A stretch of 64,000 nt of DNA from an uncultured Bacteroidota bacterium (GCA_903850915.1 CAINMV010000029.1:248001-312000); one strand, 5' to 3'. Counted from the first letter of the stretch, positions 36,743-48,234 are shown. Numbers and translations: made by a program. Notes: generated by a model not told the origin, from the sequence alone.

Positions 36743-39700
36743 TTATTTTTGAATGACAAATGAACGAGACGAGTTATATTTATCTGATGCAACTTTGATG
36801 AAGTAGATACCCGCCGCTTCGTTATTCAATTCTACTTGGAACTTATTATTTACAGTTTTGTTGATTGTTTTACTGTAAACAATTCTACCATTAGCATCGA
36901 ATATTGAAATAGCAGCGTAGCTAGCATCCTTAAGATTTAAATCTACGTTCATTATGCCGTTGTTCGGGTTAGGATAAACCTCAAATACATTTGCATTGTC
37001 TGCGGTGTTAATTCCACTAGGAGCAGTATATACTCTTACATAGCGAATTACTTCAGCAGCTTTATTTCCTGATGGATCGGTGATATTAAATTTAACCGGA
37101 TAAACACCATCTAAGTAAATATTAACCATACTTGCATCTGGAGTAACCAATAAATTAGTATAGTAATTATCAGTAACTAATGATCCTGGATCAACATACG
37201 GTGTCCAACGTTTCCAATCCAAATAGGTTAAACCAATAAGGTTGATTACTGGTGCAGTTCTGTCAACGATTTTGTAAACACGCAAGTGCGATGAATCCAT
37301 GTTACCTGATGGGTCAGATACATAGTAACGAACAGCATAGTTTCCTACAACATCCAATTTTACATTAGAATTATTAACGTTAACCGTTAAGACATTTACA
37401 TTGTAATAATTATCAGCCAAAACAAATCCTGGCTCAGGAACAACAGTTAACGTTTTAACATCAATAACGATGGTATCACCTAAGATGAACAATAAAGTTG
37501 GAGCCTTTGTATCTCTAACAATAACAGTTAATACAGCAGGTACAGCGTCGTTACCAGAACAATCCGTTGCAGTGTATGTAAGTGTATAAGTACCTAATAC
37601 ATTTGCATTTACTGAACCTGTTACGTTGTATGTTAAACCGGTACAATAGTTATCCGTTACGGTAGCTACTGGAGCATTAAATGTACTCAACACTTCCACA
37701 TACAATGGATTAGCACCTGTAATAGTGATAACTGGTTTTTGAGTGTCTTTAACAATAACAGTTCTAACTACGGAGTCAGCCATATTACCAGCTGCATCTG
37801 TTACATAGTATGTAACTTTATACGTTCCAGTTACGGCAGTGTTAACGGTTGAATTAGAAACAACCGATGACGTTAAAGAACCAAAGAAGAAATCTGTTGC
37901 AGTTGCTCCAGCATCGTTATAAATAGAACCAACAGCCACTGTTAATGGCGATGTGCCGTTCAAAGTAATTACTGGCTTGGTAACATCCGGTGATGACATT
38001 ACAGTACGTGTACGCGATGATACATTACCAGCAGCATCTGTAGCTGTAACAGTATAGCTTGTAGAATACGGATGTGAAGTAATTTGAGTTCCAGAGGTAA
38101 CCCCAGTTCTTGTGAAAGGGCATGGCATAGTGATATTATCCACTACAGTGAATCCTGGGTCTGTGAACACGCGTCCAACTTCAACATAAATGGTGTTATT
38201 GCCATTAAATGAAATCGTTGGTGCAGATAAATCGGCAGTTACACGAACGCGATAATCATTGAAATCGCCATAAAGGTTAGCACCACAAGGCAAGTTGCTT
38301 TGTAAACCTACCGCAGTACCAATACGCATGCGTGTGGTTCCTGTTAATGCACTTGTTGGAACGCTTAACGAACCATTCCATGTTTTTCCAGTTAATACAC
38401 CTGAAGAAGCGGCTAATTCTGAAGCTTGGAAGGTTCCATCCTGATTGTAATCTAACCATACATTAATATTTGCAGAGTTTAAGTTACCACCACGAGAAAT
38501 AGAGAAGTTGTATGTACCTCCTAATTCAACAACGGCCTCAACGGCTTTTACACCGAAGCTATAGTTTTTAATTTTGCTCGTGTTATCGCGATAAGCAATG
38601 GTTCCTAAAGCAGGAGAAATATTGGTGTAATCAAATCCTTTAATTTCACCATTAACAATGGTATCGATTCTTCCGAATGCAACACGCTCGATAGCGAAAT
38701 CTGGATTTAAGTTAGAAACAATAGGTGTACAATAATTGAATATAGTGATATAACCTGTTCTAGTAACCTGATTTGTGCCTTTACAATTGGTACCTGATAA
38801 TTTAACAGTGTATGCTCCAGGCGACGATAATGTGAATGCAAAAGTACTTGTTGAAGAGTCTCCTGCCACCTTAATCACAGAACCAGGTCCTGTTATTGTC
38901 CACATACGTGATGTAGTACCATACTTTGATAAGTCGGTTAATGTAATTACGTCAGAGATTGTTCCACGAACGGTGCTTGCACTAAAATCAATTATTGGAG
39001 CAGTTGTTGGAGTAACGACACGAATAGTATCGTAGAAGGTAGAAATACCTCCGCAACCATTAACTTCCAAACGAATTGGATAGATACCAGCAGTTGTGAA
39101 ACCATATTGTACTGAGTATAATCCTTTGCTTGAGAACGTTGGAAAGGTACTATTGGTGAAATACCAAGTGTAATCACCGGCATCTTTATTAAAGAAGGCG
39201 TCATCACTTGCAAAAGTAAATGTACTTAAGCTACCACAATCATCAGCGGTATCAGGAGCAATAATTTTACCTACTGGTGGCGCAAACGTACCTGCAACAC
39301 TTGTCCAGCTGGCATCAAATCCTTTGTCAGGAGAACCTCCTGTAGCAAATTCAATGAACATTTTACCTGAGTTCGCCGTAATTTTAGATGGAATACCCGT
39401 TCCCGTAAATCCAGTTCCAGTATGCAATGGAGTACCCGTGTTATCAATACCATCATAGGCTCTGAAGAACGTACCTGAAGCAGCACTGAAATTATTGAAT
39501 GTTAAGCTAACTGAACTAGCACAAGGATCGATTAAGAATGAACATGTTTTGTTTACCGTATAGTTTAATGCTTGTCCACCATCATCATAGATATTTCCGG
39601 CAGCAACTTTAGTAGAACTTGCGCCTGCACACATGTTAACAGAAGCCTGAACTAAGATATACGATGTTTTACATGCGCTATTTCCTTTACCAATGGCATT

Positions 39701-42445
39701 TGAATCCCAAAGACAAATAGTATATAAACCAGCGTTAACAAAATTCATCACTGGATTTTGAGAGTTGCTCGTTGTTCCATTTACAAAAGTTACCCCAACC
39801 GTTGGATTAACCGACCATTGCCAATAAGAAGGACCTTTGGTTGATAAATCTTTGAAGGATACATTTTGATTGGTAGGAATGGTATTCTTATCAGAAATAA
39901 AATTCGCAATCGGGCGTTGTGTTAAATTATAAACAGTGATTGTTTTTGACACTGAGTCAGTAGCAAAACATCCAATCATCTTCAATTTTAATGTATAAGT
40001 ACCTGGTGTATTAAAGGTATACAATAAGTCGTGAGAGGTGGATACCAATGATCCATCAACATACCATTGTTTGTATGACGGTGTTGAAGCCGGCATATAA
40101 TTGGCAAAAGTAGATGGGCTATTTACAAAAATCGTGTCGGCATTTGAGTAGTTCGCAATTAGGCCCCCGGCTCCAAATTTAGAATCGTCAGCACCAATAG
40201 AAGGCGCTAATAAACAACGAGCTTCATTATCAACATCTACAGGCAACGTGTATGCGAAATCTGCAATATCAGAAGCTGAGCTAGTGGAAAGGTGTAAATC
40301 CTCTTTTGTATTGGTGATGTCAGCGAAGTTACCCATTTTATACAATGAATTTTGGTGATATAATGGGTTAGCCGATTTGAGTGCCGCTAAGTTAGCGTAG
40401 GCTACTCCCCAATATACATAATTTGTTCCTGGTGTGTAAAGGATGTTATTATCACAAATAAGTGGGGTAGTTGGAACCACTCCAACATACATAGCGTAGG
40501 CTATTGTATTGTTACCCTGGAAAATATTATTTTTTATCACCTGATTACCGCCACCATATAAATAAAGTGTGTATGCTGTTACGGTTGTTGCAGAAGAAGA
40601 TGTGTAAACAGTATTATGTAAAACATCCATATTATAGTTATAATAAACATACAAACCATAGTTAGTAGAGTATGCATATGCATTGTTAGTATTTATAATA
40701 TTATTGGCAATTAAGCTATGCGCTGTTGCTGCTTGGTTTGGAGAATAGTAATTATTGTAATACGAATAAATACCAATATAAGGCGTTTGAACGATGTTTC
40801 TTTCGATAGTATCAACTAAACTATAGTATGCTACTATACCATACATACTAGTTGCATTGGTTTCTAACACACGGTTGTCTCTAAATACGTGATTTCCTTG
40901 ATAGTATGAGTAGATTCCATAATAATATTGTCCTGTAAGGGTGCATCCCAATACTTTATTACCTACCGAAGAGGCCACATAGGGTGTAGTAGCTGTATAA
41001 CTTAGACCATACAATACAACACCCCAATAACCGCCCGTAACGCGGCAATTTTTAATGGTATTCCAAGATGCATTATTTCCTGAGCTATATGAACCATTAC
41101 TAATTGAAATAGCATAAATGTTAGACGTAGAAGCAAACGGAGTAACACTAACACGACACTTGTCGATGGTAGTGTAATCTGATCCTGTTAGAATATTAAT
41201 ACCCGAACCATAGGTAGTACCTGTATTGGCTACAACCAAATTTTTAATGGTTACATAAGGCGTGCCTGCAATATTAATGGTAGCAGCTACTGCAACTGTT
41301 TCGTTATAGGTGATGATACGTGTAGTGGAGTCAACACCGTCAAAGGTAATTGTATTGGTAGCCGAAGCACCCATTACGTTTGTTAATGTAAATTTCTCGT
41401 TATACGTTCCTGGCGATACTGTGAAATAGCAGGGTCCACTAACACCGCAGCTATTTAATTTGTTCGCTGCTTCTGTAAAGCTTAAGAAGTTGGTAGCACC
41501 TGATCCACTTGGGTTGATTGTAAATGAACCTGCGATACCAGTACAAACTGTTTTTGTTAATGTATCATTGGTGGTATTGCCGTCTGGACCAATTGAATTT
41601 GGATTACGACACCAAACTTTTAAAGTATAGGTTCCTGCTGAAGGTAAATTTGCTTGGGTGGTGTAGGTATGATTGTAAGTTTGACCTGTTGTAAGTGCTG
41701 TTGGGAAAGTTACTGTTTCATTAACCGGTGTACCACCGTTAATTGAGTAGCCAATATCAGCCGAAGTAAGGGTAGTTAAACCAAAATTACCCACTTTCAC
41801 TTGAAGTGCGTTATTACCAACAGCCCATGAAGATGGAGCAAGTACTGCATTCATAGCAATATCATAGGTAGGAGGAACACCAATATTTACATTGTAATCT
41901 TCGGTTTCACCCCAAGTATAGGTACCACATGATGCAGTGCCTGTTGTAGATTCAACTGCAATTACACGCATACGGCGCAAGCCTGTAGTGGCAGTAGGAG
42001 GAATGGTAATTGAGGTTGTAATTGCCGTTCCTGAAACAGCGATTGTGGTTAATGCTGAAACAAAAACTTGCTCACCTAAATCGGTAAATACGCCATTATT
42101 ATTGTAGTCGATGTAAACCGTTACACCCGCAGAGTAAGAAGTAACTAAACACTCACCCACGGTTACAGATAATGGGTACGTTACATTAGGAATTAAAAAA
42201 GGCGCTGGAACTGTAGCTGTATAATCAGAATACATGCTTAAAGTAGAGCCTGGACCACCGGTGGTGGAACACGTAGAGGTATTATTCAAGGTTCCAATAG
42301 AAACGTTGAAAATTTCCTCATCTCCTGTTGATGTGGCAGCGCTTACACAATACGTTTGTGCATTCGATTGAAAGAAGAAAATCATTAACGCTAATGATAG
42401 TAGAGCTTTCAACTTTAATTTAAAGGGTTTTGTAAAACTATTCAT
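36743..42445 (-). CDS. Array protein 3: secreted protein with GEVED head, beta-helix and type A T9SS signal
   Basis: 1900 residues. The signal peptide includes ALLSLALMIFFFQSNAQ. The head at ~32-187 is a GEVED domain (VYIDYNNNGVFTDLGEQ, YTWGETEDYNVNIG). It is followed by CARDB-like at ~195-300, beta-helix at ~305-760 (VTIKNLVVANTGTTYGSG, YYYGIYSYYQGNHVFRDNRV), PKD at ~762 and ~845, CUB at ~937 (IYDDGGQALNYTVNKTCSF), PKD at ~1060 and ~1150, a second GEVED at ~1237, five DUF5011 repeats at ~1405-1800 and the sorting domain at ~1820-1900 (YPNPNNGIMNVDLN, GIYFIKV, SFVIQK). Having GEVED as its head as well as internally links it to array protein 5. The start is ATG 42445. No convincing promoter lies in the 64-base gap upstream. 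Confidence 0.87.
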   Translation of the reverse strand: MNSFTKPFKLKLKALLSLALMIFFFQSNAQTYCVSAATSTGDEEIFNVSIGTLNNTSTCSTTGGPGSTLSMYSDYTATVPAPFLIPNVTYPLSVTVGECLVTSYSAGVTVYIDYNNNGVFTDLGEQVFVSALTTIAVSGTAITTSITIPPTATTGLRRMRVIAVESTTGTASCGTYTWGETEDYNVNIGVPPTYDIAMNAVLAPSSWAVGNNALQVKVGNFGLTTLTSADIGYSINGGTPVNETVTFPTALTTGQTYNHTYTTQANLPSAGTYTLKVWCRNPNSIGPDGNTTNDTLTKTVCTGIAGSFTINPSGSGATNFLSFTEAANKLNSCGVSGPCYFTVSPGTYNEKFTLTNVMGASATNTITFDGVDSTTRIITYNETVAVAATINIAGTPYVTIKNLVVANTGTTYGSGINILTGSDYTTIDKCRVSVTPFASTSNIYAISISNGSYSSGNNASWNTIKNCRVTGGYWGVVLYGLSYTATTPYVASSVGNKVLGCTLTGQYYYGIYSYYQGNHVFRDNRVLETNATSMYGIVAYYSLVDTIERNIVQTPYIGIYSYYNNYYSPNQAATAHSLIANNIINTNNAYAYSTNYGLYVYYNYNMDVLHNTVYTSSSATTVTAYTLYLYGGGNQVIKNNIFQGNNTIAYAMYVGVVPTTPLICDNNILYTPGTNYVYWGVAYANLAALKSANPLYHQNSLYKMGNFADITNTKEDLHLSTSSASDIADFAYTLPVDVDNEARCLLAPSIGADDSKFGAGGLIANYSNADTIFVNSPSTFANYMPASTPSYKQWYVDGSLVSTSHDLLYTFNTPGTYTLKLKMIGCFATDSVSKTITVYNLTQRPIANFISDKNTIPTNQNVSFKDLSTKGPSYWQWSVNPTVGVTFVNGTTSNSQNPVMNFVNAGLYTICLWDSNAIGKGNSACKTSYILVQASVNMCAGASSTKVAAGNIYDDGGQALNYTVNKTCSFLIDPCASSVSLTFNNFSAASGTFFRAYDGIDNTGTPLHTGTGFTGTGIPSKITANSGKMFIEFATGGSPDKGFDASWTSVAGTFAPPVGKIIAPDTADDCGSLSTFTFASDDAFFNKDAGDYTWYFTNSTFPTFSSKGLYSVQYGFTTAGIYPIRLEVNGCGGISTFYDTIRVVTPTTAPIIDFSASTVRGTISDVITLTDLSKYGTTSRMWTITGPGSVIKVAGDSSTSTFAFTLSSPGAYTVKLSGTNCKGTNQVTRTGYITIFNYCTPIVSNLNPDFAIERVAFGRIDTIVNGEIKGFDYTNISPALGTIAYRDNTSKIKNYSFGVKAVEAVVELGGTYNFSISRGGNLNSANINVWLDYNQDGTFQASELAASSGVLTGKTWNGSLSVPTSALTGTTRMRIGTAVGLQSNLPCGANLYGDFNDYRVRVTADLSAPTISFNGNNTIYVEVGRVFTDPGFTVVDNITMPCPFTRTGVTSGTQITSHPYSTSYTVTATDAAGNVSSRTRTVMSSPDVTKPVITLNGTSPLTVAVGSIYNDAGATATDFFFGSLTSSVVSNSTVNTAVTGTYKVTYYVTDAAGNMADSVVRTVIVKDTQKPVITITGANPLYVEVLSTFNAPVATVTDNYCTGLTYNVTGSVNANVLGTYTLTYTATDCSGNDAVPAVLTVIVRDTKAPTLLFILGDTIVIDVKTLTVVPEPGFVLADNYYNVNVLTVNVNNSNVKLDVVGNYAVRYYVSDPSGNMDSSHLRVYKIVDRTAPVINLIGLTYLDWKRWTPYVDPGSLVTDNYYTNLLVTPDASMVNIYLDGVYPVKFNITDPSGNKAAEVIRYVRVYTAPSGINTADNANVFEVYPNPNNGIMNVDLNLKDASYAAISIFDANGRIVYSKTINKTVNNKFQVELNNEAAGIYFIKVASDKYNSSRSFVIQK

Positions 42446-42474
42446 GGGGATTAAAATGGATTAAATTTTTATGA

Positions 42475-42500
42475 GCGCAATGGGCCTCTGCCCATTGCGC
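42475..42500 (-). terminator. Hairpin after array gene 2
   Basis: A perfect 11-bp GC-rich stem (GCGCAATGGGC, loop CTCT) lies 10 bases past the stop of the 42510-48158 gene. The downstream minus strand is AT-rich but has no immediate T run. Confidence 0.7.
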
Positions 42501-42509
42501 ATTGTATTA

Positions 42510-45500
42510 TTATTTTTGGATGGTGAAAGATTTTGTTGTTGATGAATTATTGGTTACTACATTTATAAAGTACATTCCTGAGGCTTGATTGCTCAAATCA
42601 ATTTGGAATGGACCATTAATAATGCTGGTTTGCGAAGTAGCAAAAACGAGTTTTCCGTTAGCATCATAAATAGTAATTGATGCTTCTTTGGTATCTTTCG
42701 AATTTAACGTTACGTTAATAATTCCGTTACCCGGGTTCGGATACAACGAGAATAATTGATTCGAAACTTGATTGTTAATACCATTGGCATCCGCTAATAC
42801 TTCCACCAAACGAATTACTTGTTTAGCCACATTACCTGAGGCATCCGTTACATTATAGGTAACTTGATATACGCCTGGTGTATATACGTTCACCTTGCTA
42901 ATGTCAGGAGTACAAGTTAATCCGGTATAATAATTATCGGTAACTGTATTTCCAGGATCAGTGTATGGTTTCCAACGAGGCCATAAAATGTAGCCATATC
43001 CTGTTAAATTAATTACAGGAGCCACACGATCAACAACACGATATGTACGTGCTTTTGAAGAATCTAAGTTACCTGAAGGATCAGTTACATAGAAACGAAC
43101 AATATAATCACCGATTACATTTAATTTCACATTTGAATAGTTCACATTCACCGTTAACTGACTTGCTTTATAGTAATTGTCACTTACTGAATATCCAGGT
43201 TCTGGAACAATAGAAAGTGTGTTCACATCGATAATTACCACATCGTTAACTAATAATATTGTTGTAGGAGCTTTGGTATCTCTAACAATAACGGTTAAGG
43301 TTTTAGTATTAGCAATATTACCAGAGCTATCAGTTGCATTGTATTTTATAACATATGTGCCAATAACACTTGTATTTACTGTTGCGCCAGTAATAGTATA
43401 ACCTAATCCTACATTATAATTGTCCGTAACAGTTACTGTTGGAGCAACATAGGTAGAGAATACATCAAAATAAATGGTATCCGCAGTGCTGAAAGAAATC
43501 ACTGGTTTTTGTGTATCTCTAACAATTACGTTACGGGTTACCGTATTGGCTTTATTTCCTGAAGAATCAGTAACATCGAAAGTAACAACATAAGTTCCTG
43601 TCTTGTTAACATCAACATTAGAGGTAGTAGCGATGAAGGTAGTAAAATTACCAAAATAGAAATCAGATGCCGTAGCACTTGAATCAATATACGATGATTT
43701 CACTTCAACATATGCTGGAGATCCACCTATTAATGAAATTACAGGTTTTGTTACATCCGGACCAGAGTTCACGGTACGTGTTTTATTGGATACATTTCCT
43801 GCTCCATCAATAGCTGTAACAGTATATGTAAAGCTAGATGGGTGTTTGGTAATTTGTGTTCCTGATGTAATACCTGATTTAGAGTAAGCACAAGGGTTAG
43901 TAACATCGTCAGTTACTGTAAAACCAGGATCAACAAAAGTACGTCCAACTTCAACAGTTAATACATCACTACCCGTAAATGTAATGGTTGGCTTTGTTAA
44001 ATCAGGCGTTACACGAATACGGAAGTCGTTAAACTCACCATATTGATTAGGACCACAAGGCTCATTGCTTAAATTATCGAATGCTGTACCAACACGCATT
44101 CTGGTATTACCAATTTTAGCAGTAAGCGGAACGCTGATTGTACCCGTATAGGTATCGCCCGCTATAGAGCCTGAAGAGGCCACTAATTCAGTTGTCGAGA
44201 ACGTACCATCTTGATTGTAGTCAATCCAAATTTTGGTATTGGCTCTGTTGAAATTCGATACGCGTTTAACACTAACATTATATGAACCTCCAATACCAAC
44301 TAGACCCTCAACATATTTAGTGACGCTTGAATTTCCAATTTGATACGACGCACGTTGAGATGTATTGTCGCGGTAGTTTACCGTGCCCGGATTGTTATTT
44401 GTATACACAAAACCAGGAATCACACCATTGATAATTGTATCGGCACGTCCGAATTTAGTTGTTAAAATCCCAAAGTCTGAATTAATTAAATTTACTGATG
44501 GGTTACAATAATCAACAACATAAATATAATTAGAGAATGTTGCACTATCAGAGGCGATACAATTTGAGTCTTTCAATTGTATCGTGTAATATCCTGGTGT
44601 AGTAAATTTCAATCCTAGTACTTTGGTTGTATTGTTACCTGTAACAAAAGTAGGAACACCCGGACCTGATATTTTCCAACGACGATAAATAGGATCGTAT
44701 TTAGAAATGTCTGTCAAGGTAACAATATCTTTTGTAGTAGCTGTTGTAATATCTGCACTTAACCTTACCAAAGGTCCACGAGTTGGATGGTCAATAATCA
44801 CGGTATCCATAATCACTAAACTACCACCACAGCCTTCAATCTCACAGCGAACAACATAAATCCCTGTTGATCCATACGAATATGGAATGGTAGAATATCC
44901 TTTACCTTCAAATTCAGGGAACTGATTGTTGTTAACATAATCGAAATACCAACGATAATAAGAACCTGATAATTCGTATAGGGAGTTATCTGGAATAAAA
45001 GATACATTGGTTAATGCACCACAGTCGTACATGGTATCCGGAAGATCAAGCTTGCCTGCAGGAGCCGCAAATGAACCAGCTACGCTTGTCCAAGAGGCCG
45101 CAAAACCATTTCCAGCTGTTCCTTTCTGGAATTCGATATACATTTTACCAGAGTTGGCCGTAATACCATTAATACCTCCAGGTAATGTTGCACCAGTGAA
45201 ACCTGTTCCAGAATATAATTTTGTACCGTATTGATCGCTTCCATCAAAAATTCTAAAATAAGAATTAGAAGAAACGTCGAATTGGGTAAATTTTAAATTT
45301 ACCGAGCTGGCACAAGGATCAATTAAGAAGTTACATGTAGCATTTGGACTGTATGTTCCATTAGGTCCACCTTCATCATACAAAGTTCCAGATGGCACTT
45401 TGGTATCGAAAGGAAAGATACATAAGTTGTTTGTAGAACGCACTAATATATAACCAACTTTACATGCTGTTGCACTTCTGCCCGTTGCATTAGAATCCCA

Positions 45501-48158
45501 CATACAAACTTGGTATAAACCAGGATTTGAGAAATTCACCACTGGATTTTGAGAGGTGTTGGTAGTAAGGTTATTATAATTCACTCCTGTGGAAGGCGTA
45601 AACGTCCAATACCAATACGTTGGGCCTTTGATAGATAAATCTTTAAAGCTTACATTTTGATATGTTTCAACGGTATTGAAATCGGCAATAAAGTTTGCTA
45701 CTGGCTTTTGCGTTGGCATATAAACCGTAACGAACTTCGTAATTGAATCAATTCCAAAGCAACCTGTGGTAACAATTTTAATCGCATAAGTACCTGTTGC
45801 CGAAAACGTATATGGCAGATCCCATGTTGCTCCTTTATAAACACCATCAATATACCATTTGTGACCTAATGGAGAACCTACCGGATTATTGTTTAATAAT
45901 GTAACTGGACTATTTACAAAAATAGTGTCTGGTGTGGTGTAGTTTGCAACTGGAGCACCTGAACCAAATTTAGATTCGTCGGCTCCAATGGTTGGTGAAA
46001 ATGAACAACGTCCTTCTCCATCCACATCAAGTGCGGTAGTGAAGTTTTTGTCACCATAATCAGCAGCTACGGCATTATTGAGGTGTAAATCCTCTGCTTT
46101 ATTAACAACAGAAAGGAAGTTCGGTGTTTTAAATTGGGTGTTGGCATGATATCCTGCAGCACCTGATTTTAACAAGCTTAAATTTGTGAAATAGGTTGCA
46201 TTCCAATATGCGAAAGCCGTGGTGGAAGCATTGTAAACAATATTATGATCGAATGCCGTAAAGCCCGCATTAGAAGGAACATATATGATATAGGATGAAG
46301 CTGAAGTAGAAAGTGTACTAAAAATATTATTTTTAACTACTTGATTAGTTCCATAACTAATATAAGCACCGTAAATGGTGGCAGAATTTGCCATATACAA
46401 GGTGTTGTGAATGATATCTACATTTCCGCAATACTGTGCTTGAATTCCATACTGAATTGAATATGGAGTAGTAGCGTTCATATTTACGATGTTATTGGCA
46501 ATTGCCATTCTCATGGTACTACCCACATTATTGTTTTGATAAACATACATACCTTGATAAGTAATGTTGTTCAAAATATTACGTTCGATACGCACATTCT
46601 GGCAATAGTATGAATACAAACCATACATCGTTGAAGCAGAGTTACGCATCGTCAAACGATTGTCGATAATCGAATCTAGATTTTGGTAATACGAGTAAAT
46701 ACCATAATAATAAGGATTTACGATGGTACAGCTTTTAAGGCGGTTACCGGTAGAGAAAACGGTAGAAGATGTTCCATACATAATGAAACCTAAATATCCG
46801 CCACGCATGGTACAGTTTTCAAAAGAGTTATATGTTGCAGTACTTGGAGTAGTATACGTACTTCCACAGATACCGGCAGCAAAACATGTGCTCACAGTTA
46901 AAGCCTCTGAAACCAAGATATGGCATTTAATAAATTTATTATAGTTAGAACTCGATTGCACACTAACACCGATACATGTAGATGCACCAGTAGCAATCAC
47001 ACCTAAATTTTTAAAAGTTACATAACTAGCACCTTGTAAGTTAATTACGGCAGGGTTACCAGCAGCAGCCGTTTGGTTAAACGTGATTTTTGTTGTTGCA
47101 GAGTCACCTCCATCGAAGGTTACCGTGTTTATAGCAGAAACACCAGGTAATACACCCAACGTAATTTTTTCAGTATATGTTCCTGGTGCAATGGTAAAAT
47201 AAACAGGCCCGCATACTCCTGCAGCACTTAAAGCTGTTGTAGCAGCAGTAAATGAAAGGAAATTTGTTGCTCCTGAACCTGCAGGATTAATGGTAAATGA
47301 ACCGCCCATAGCTGGAAGTTTGGTAACTTTAGCAGAGTCGTTATTCACTACGGTATCAACACCGCCGTTTGGTGCAGAAGTCCAAACTTTGATCACTGTT
47401 GCTGGTGTTACCGGGAAAGTGTATGAACCTAAATATATCTGTGCGGTATTTCCTGGTTTACCAATGGTATCTAAAATTGAAGTATAATTGTATGATGTTT
47501 GAATAACACCATTTAACGACCAATTTACCGTTACAGGATTGATTTGATTTCTTCCGAAATTTTTAATAGTCGCTTTAATGTTTTGAACACCACCACAAAA
47601 AGTTGCTGGGGAGTCAATTGACACTACACCTGCATCATTAAAGGCGGGAGCTCCAGCAAAAGTTTGGATTTCTCGAAAGTTGGGGTTAGAACCCGCAATA
47701 TTATTAAACCTTAATTTGGTGGTTGTTATTGGAGTTGCTAAAGTAATTGAATCCTTGTCGGTAGCCGAACCTGTTAAGGACGCCAACGCTGTTACATACG
47801 CAGAGCCATTCCAATATTCAATGCTTAAACTAGAGAATGGACGATTGTCGTTGTAAAAAACAATTTTTTTAATCGTTTGTGTGTTGGTCCAAGTATATTC
47901 TATCCAACCATTAGAAGTAACCCAACCCCAGTCGTAGGTTAAACCTAAACCGTATGCCATAATAACGTTATCGTTATATAGCTCTGGACCATAACCTGAT
48001 GCACTTGCGCCACCACCGGAGTGATTTGAAACTGCTAGTGGGCCAACATTCGTTTGTGCCTTGGACTGAATACTAAAAAGAACTAACACAAAGGCTGCAA
48101 AGACCTGAATTTTTCGCTTTTTAAAATTTTTGAGAAGTTTGAAGTAAATATGGTTCAT
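42510..48158 (-). CDS. Array protein 2: secreted protein with discoidin-like head, beta-helix and type A T9SS signal
   Basis: 1882 residues from ATG 48158; the frame extends to TTG 48188, but the ATG places the basic lead NFKKRKIQ directly before the membrane segment VFAAFVLVLFSIQSKAQ. The head at ~36-173 resembles galactose-binding/discoidin folds (WIEYTWTNTQTIKKIVFYND, SIEYWNGSAYV, TTKLRFNNIAG). Then CARDB-like at ~173-285, beta-helix at ~286-735 (YYYGIYSYYQNLDSIIDNRL), PKD at ~736 and ~815, CUB at ~911 (FPFDTKVPSGTLYDEGG), PKD at ~1040 and ~1120, GEVED at ~1213, five DUF5011 repeats at ~1386-1790 and the sorting domain at ~1804-1882 (YPNPGNGIINVTLN, GMYFINV, SFTIQK). From the PKD region to CUB it is very similar to array protein 1. 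Confidence 0.87.
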   Translation of the reverse strand: MNHIYFKLLKNFKKRKIQVFAAFVLVLFSIQSKAQTNVGPLAVSNHSGGGASASGYGPELYNDNVIMAYGLGLTYDWGWVTSNGWIEYTWTNTQTIKKIVFYNDNRPFSSLSIEYWNGSAYVTALASLTGSATDKDSITLATPITTTKLRFNNIAGSNPNFREIQTFAGAPAFNDAGVVSIDSPATFCGGVQNIKATIKNFGRNQINPVTVNWSLNGVIQTSYNYTSILDTIGKPGNTAQIYLGSYTFPVTPATVIKVWTSAPNGGVDTVVNNDSAKVTKLPAMGGSFTINPAGSGATNFLSFTAATTALSAAGVCGPVYFTIAPGTYTEKITLGVLPGVSAINTVTFDGGDSATTKITFNQTAAAGNPAVINLQGASYVTFKNLGVIATGASTCIGVSVQSSSNYNKFIKCHILVSEALTVSTCFAAGICGSTYTTPSTATYNSFENCTMRGGYLGFIMYGTSSTVFSTGNRLKSCTIVNPYYYGIYSYYQNLDSIIDNRLTMRNSASTMYGLYSYYCQNVRIERNILNNITYQGMYVYQNNNVGSTMRMAIANNIVNMNATTPYSIQYGIQAQYCGNVDIIHNTLYMANSATIYGAYISYGTNQVVKNNIFSTLSTSASSYIIYVPSNAGFTAFDHNIVYNASTTAFAYWNATYFTNLSLLKSGAAGYHANTQFKTPNFLSVVNKAEDLHLNNAVAADYGDKNFTTALDVDGEGRCSFSPTIGADESKFGSGAPVANYTTPDTIFVNSPVTLLNNNPVGSPLGHKWYIDGVYKGATWDLPYTFSATGTYAIKIVTTGCFGIDSITKFVTVYMPTQKPVANFIADFNTVETYQNVSFKDLSIKGPTYWYWTFTPSTGVNYNNLTTNTSQNPVVNFSNPGLYQVCMWDSNATGRSATACKVGYILVRSTNNLCIFPFDTKVPSGTLYDEGGPNGTYSPNATCNFLIDPCASSVNLKFTQFDVSSNSYFRIFDGSDQYGTKLYSGTGFTGATLPGGINGITANSGKMYIEFQKGTAGNGFAASWTSVAGSFAAPAGKLDLPDTMYDCGALTNVSFIPDNSLYELSGSYYRWYFDYVNNNQFPEFEGKGYSTIPYSYGSTGIYVVRCEIEGCGGSLVIMDTVIIDHPTRGPLVRLSADITTATTKDIVTLTDISKYDPIYRRWKISGPGVPTFVTGNNTTKVLGLKFTTPGYYTIQLKDSNCIASDSATFSNYIYVVDYCNPSVNLINSDFGILTTKFGRADTIINGVIPGFVYTNNNPGTVNYRDNTSQRASYQIGNSSVTKYVEGLVGIGGSYNVSVKRVSNFNRANTKIWIDYNQDGTFSTTELVASSGSIAGDTYTGTISVPLTAKIGNTRMRVGTAFDNLSNEPCGPNQYGEFNDFRIRVTPDLTKPTITFTGSDVLTVEVGRTFVDPGFTVTDDVTNPCAYSKSGITSGTQITKHPSSFTYTVTAIDGAGNVSNKTRTVNSGPDVTKPVISLIGGSPAYVEVKSSYIDSSATASDFYFGNFTTFIATTSNVDVNKTGTYVVTFDVTDSSGNKANTVTRNVIVRDTQKPVISFSTADTIYFDVFSTYVAPTVTVTDNYNVGLGYTITGATVNTSVIGTYVIKYNATDSSGNIANTKTLTVIVRDTKAPTTILLVNDVVIIDVNTLSIVPEPGYSVSDNYYKASQLTVNVNYSNVKLNVIGDYIVRFYVTDPSGNLDSSKARTYRVVDRVAPVINLTGYGYILWPRWKPYTDPGNTVTDNYYTGLTCTPDISKVNVYTPGVYQVTYNVTDASGNVAKQVIRLVEVLADANGINNQVSNQLFSLYPNPGNGIINVTLNSKDTKEASITIYDANGKLVFATSQTSIINGPFQIDLSNQASGMYFINVVTNNSSTTKSFTIQK

Positions 48159-48199
48159 ATAAACAGAAAAAAAATTAATTGAGTACAAGGTTAATTTTA

Positions 48200-48234
48200 A
48201 ATACGGGGTAACCGATTAGCGATTACCCCGTATT
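48200..48234 (-). terminator. Hairpin after array gene 1
   Basis: A perfect 12-bp stem (AATACGGGGTAA with TTACCCCGTATT, 11-base loop) lies 12 bases past the stop of the 48246-54002 gene, followed on the minus strand by TTTAAAATT. Confidence 0.7.

Noticed and set aside
48159..48188. TTG start at 48188 for array gene 2
   Set aside because: ATG 48158 gives a normal signal peptide with basic residues before the hydrophobic core; the extension adds only MYSINFFSVY and runs toward the preceding gene's hairpin.
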